Source: Flavobacterium sp.
GTDB lineage: Bacteria; Bacteroidota; Bacteroidia; Flavobacteriales; Flavobacteriaceae
Reading direction: 5' to 3'
DNA length: 64,000 nt
Assembly: GCF_027531705.1 (NCBI RefSeq)
Contig: NZ_JAPZSP010000018.1
Span: 1-64,000 of the forward strand
Below the pieces are notes generated by a model. The model had not been told where the DNA came from. It worked only from the letters and a program-made list of their open reading frames with translations, and searched no databases. Positions 61,068 through 64,000 of the stretch are shown piece after piece (position 1 is the stretch's first letter; every line of letters starts with the position of its first letter). Both the position numbers and the translations under genes were made by a program.

Positions 61068-61679
61068 ATGAAACACATTGATAAAATACAAGCAATACTT
61101 CCATTAGGTTACATTTATCTTGTAGTGTTGGGCATTTTGAAAGAAACCGTTTTCTTTTACCAAATTGGAATAAATATTCTCAATTATTCATCTATTATGG
61201 ATATTTTGATAAGTCCAATAGCCACTTTTCTTTCGCATCCAATAATATTTATAGTCATTATATTATTCTTTGTATTTTGCTATAATCTACCGACTATTTT
61301 GTTTAACCATGGTCACAAAAGTTGGGTGAAAAAGATATTCGAATTAAAAAAAACTAAGGATGATTTGCCAGATGATGAGATTAAGAATTATTATCTTATG
61401 GTTTCATTGAAGTTTCTTGCTATTTGTTTGTTGTCTATTTATTTAGGATTTGGTTCGGCAGAAGGTTTTATAACATCGGATAAGATAAAAAACAACAAAT
61501 TACATTATGATTACAAACTAAATTATAACACTGGAGAATCAGAAATTGTAAGTATTTTAGAATCAAATAGTGTCTACTATTTTTATGTTTCAAAAGGTAA
61601 AAAAACTGTCAAAATTGCTCCAATTGGTGGAATACGAAATATTGAACTAATCAAAAACAGAATGCTTGATGAAAAATAA
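61068..61679 (+). CDS. Hypothetical membrane protein
   Basis: Three to four TM segments; no recognised family. Confidence 0.65.
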   Translation: MKHIDKIQAILPLGYIYLVVLGILKETVFFYQIGINILNYSSIMDILISPIATFLSHPIIFIVIILFFVFCYNLPTILFNHGHKSWVKKIFELKKTKDDLPDDEIKNYYLMVSLKFLAICLLSIYLGFGSAEGFITSDKIKNNKLHYDYKLNYNTGESEIVSILESNSVYYFYVSKGKKTVKIAPIGGIRNIELIKNRMLDEK

Positions 61680-61750
61680 ATTTATACTTATTAAAAATCA
61701 ATTTTACTATATTTACACACAAACAATTCTTTAAAAATAAATTCAAATTT

Positions 61751-63982
61751 ATGAATCTAATTTCATTTAAGAAAAACCTATTTCTACTAGTTCTAACTTC
61801 AATTTCTATAACTGCAATATCGCAAGAAAAACACCTAAAAAACATTCAAAAACTAACTTTTGGTGGCGATAATGCCGAAGCCTATTTCAGTCCCAATGGG
61901 CAAATGCTTACCATGCAAGTTTCTAATCCGAAAGCAGGAATTCCTTGTGATCAAATTTATTTATATGATTTGCAAGCCAAAATATATTCATCTGATAATT
62001 TGAAATTAATTTCAACAGCAAAAGGTCGCACTACTTGTTCCTATTTTATGCCCGATGGAAAACATATTATTTATGCTTCCACACATGCATCAGCAAATGA
62101 ATGTCCAGCACCGCCAAAACCACACGATGGAAAATATCTTTGGGCAGTTTATCCAGAATTTGATATTTACATGTCAGATTTAGATGGAAAAATTGTGAAA
62201 CAACTTACTAATTCACCAGGTTATGATGCGGAAGCAGTAGTTTCACCAGATGGAAAAAAAATAGCATTTACAAGTACCAGAAGTGGCGATTTGGAGCTAT
62301 GGACGATGGACATCGACGGAACAAATTTGAAACAAATCACATTTGGATTAGGTTATGATGGCGGAAGTTTCTTTTCGCATGATAGTAAAAAGTTAGTATT
62401 TCGTTCTTCTAGACCAAAAACTGACGCAGAAATAAAAGATTATACCGATTTGCTCAAAGAAAATGTTGTAGCTCCAACCGAAATGGAAATTTATACATGC
62501 AATGTTGATGGCTCAGATATTAAACAAGTTACTCATTTAGGAAAAGCCAATTGGGCACCATTCTTTCATCCATCCGATAAAAAAATTATTTTTTCATCTA
62601 ATCATCACTCAACTCGCGGCTATGATTTTCAACTTTATATGGTTGATTTAGATGGAAATAATATTGAACAAATTACATGGGAAAGCGAATTTAATGCGTT
62701 TCCAATGTTTTCACCTGATGGAAAAAAATTAGTATGGTCAAGTAATCGTCAGCAACAAGCGGCTCGCGAAACCAATGTTTTTATTGCTGATTGGGTTGAT
62801 ACAGACGAAACTGAAAAGGCGAAAGTTGCTAATTTGAAAAAGAATATTTCGTATTTAGCATCAGATGACTTAAAAGGAAGATTAACAGGTTCTAAAGAAG
62901 AAAAAATTGCTTCCGATTATTTAGTAAAAGAATTAAAGTCTTTGGGAATAAAACCTTATTTAAGAAAAAACTACATTCAAACATTTGATTATAAAGTAAA
63001 AATTAACCCAAAAGATTCAACCGAATTAAAAGTAAATACAGGAAGAAATGTTATTGGTTATTTAGATAACAAAGCTTCAAAAACTATTATAATTGGTGGA
63101 CATTATGACCATTTAGGATTGAACGAACATCATCATTCAACCAAACCAAATTCGGATGGCGAAATTCACAATGGTGCAGATGATAATGCATCAGGAGTTG
63201 CAGGTGTTTTGGAATTAGCGAGAATGCTTTCGCAAAATAAAACGGTTGAAAAAGCCAATTATATTTTTGCGCTATTTTCTGGAGAAGAAGATGGCTTGAT
63301 AGGTTCTAAAAAAATGGCAGAAACTATTAAAACTTTGTATCCTAATGTAAGTACAATGCTAAATATGGATATGATTGGACGTTTGAATGATAAAAAAGAA
63401 TTAACAATTGGTGGCGTTGGAACTAACCCAGAATTTAGTAAAATGACTGAACGCTTGAAACCTGCTGGATTCAATATAACACTTGATGAAAGTGGTGTTG
63501 GACCATCAGATCATACATCCTTTTATTTGAAAGATATTCCCGTATTATTTTTATTCACAGGAACTCATAACGATTATCACAAACCAAGTGATGACGAAGA
63601 TAAAATCAATTATATCGGTGTGACAAGTATTGTTGATTACGCATTCAGAATTGTGAATGAAATCTCAATGATGGACAAAATTGAATTTACAAAAACAAAA
63701 GTAAATGCTGGTAAAACTAGACCAAAATACAAAGTTACATTAGGAATCATGCCTGATTATACCGATCATGGTGATGGTTTACATGTAGACGGCGTAACAG
63801 ATGATCGACCAGCGCAAAAAGCGGGATTAAAAGAAGGCGACATTATCATAAAAATCGGAGATTATACTATAAAAGAAGTATACAGTTATATGGAATGCTT
63901 GGCAAAACTAAATTCAGGCGAAGAAGTCACTATTGTTTACATAAGAAATGGCGAAACCAAAACTACAACTGCTAAACTTTAA
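61751..63982 (+). CDS. PD40/TolB-like propeller + M28 peptidase + PDZ protein
   Basis: SPDGKKIAFTSTRSGDLELW repeats; GGHYDHLG...GADDNASGVAGVLELAR; PAQKAGLKEGDIIIKIG. Confidence 0.93.
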   Translation: MNLISFKKNLFLLVLTSISITAISQEKHLKNIQKLTFGGDNAEAYFSPNGQMLTMQVSNPKAGIPCDQIYLYDLQAKIYSSDNLKLISTAKGRTTCSYFMPDGKHIIYASTHASANECPAPPKPHDGKYLWAVYPEFDIYMSDLDGKIVKQLTNSPGYDAEAVVSPDGKKIAFTSTRSGDLELWTMDIDGTNLKQITFGLGYDGGSFFSHDSKKLVFRSSRPKTDAEIKDYTDLLKENVVAPTEMEIYTCNVDGSDIKQVTHLGKANWAPFFHPSDKKIIFSSNHHSTRGYDFQLYMVDLDGNNIEQITWESEFNAFPMFSPDGKKLVWSSNRQQQAARETNVFIADWVDTDETEKAKVANLKKNISYLASDDLKGRLTGSKEEKIASDYLVKELKSLGIKPYLRKNYIQTFDYKVKINPKDSTELKVNTGRNVIGYLDNKASKTIIIGGHYDHLGLNEHHHSTKPNSDGEIHNGADDNASGVAGVLELARMLSQNKTVEKANYIFALFSGEEDGLIGSKKMAETIKTLYPNVSTMLNMDMIGRLNDKKELTIGGVGTNPEFSKMTERLKPAGFNITLDESGVGPSDHTSFYLKDIPVLFLFTGTHNDYHKPSDDEDKINYIGVTSIVDYAFRIVNEISMMDKIEFTKTKVNAGKTRPKYKVTLGIMPDYTDHGDGLHVDGVTDDRPAQKAGLKEGDIIIKIGDYTIKEVYSYMECLAKLNSGEEVTIVYIRNGETKTTTAKL

Positions 63983-64000
63983 ATATTTTTCAAATAAGTC

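Overview
Window of a low-GC Bacteroidota (Flavobacterium-like) chromosome. Most of it is ordinary core gene content: secDF, mdh, gyrB, two asparagine synthetases, fabH, htpG, fbp, an aspartate kinase, aroK, a split transketolase, a two-component system, a tRNA-Leu/tRNA-Lys pair and several outer-membrane proteins. The accessory-looking part is about 1-12 kb. It holds (1) a Crp/Fnr regulator followed by a co-directional redox operon (YceI, DoxX, thioredoxin, ApbE flavin transferase, DUF4266-like lipoprotein with a GGKTGGGCGCN tail, DUF3570-like barrel, small cytochrome-b-like protein, VOC protein, esterase, 2x[4Fe-4S] ferredoxin) with no visible flavinylation substrate; (2) a decayed second copy of the VOC-tail/esterase/ferredoxin segment; and (3) an LprI-like gene bracketed by 14/15 inverted repeats and hairpin spacers with integron-cassette (attC-like) geometry. 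Other points of interest are a 25+ bp wobble-compatible hairpin at the left edge, a truncated GNAT remnant, a toxin-antitoxin pair with a palindromic operator, recurrent flavobacterial-type structured intergenic elements, a 1280-aa mosaic repeat surface protein and a Lys/Ala-rich secreted protein. All product calls are from reading the translations; no database search was run.
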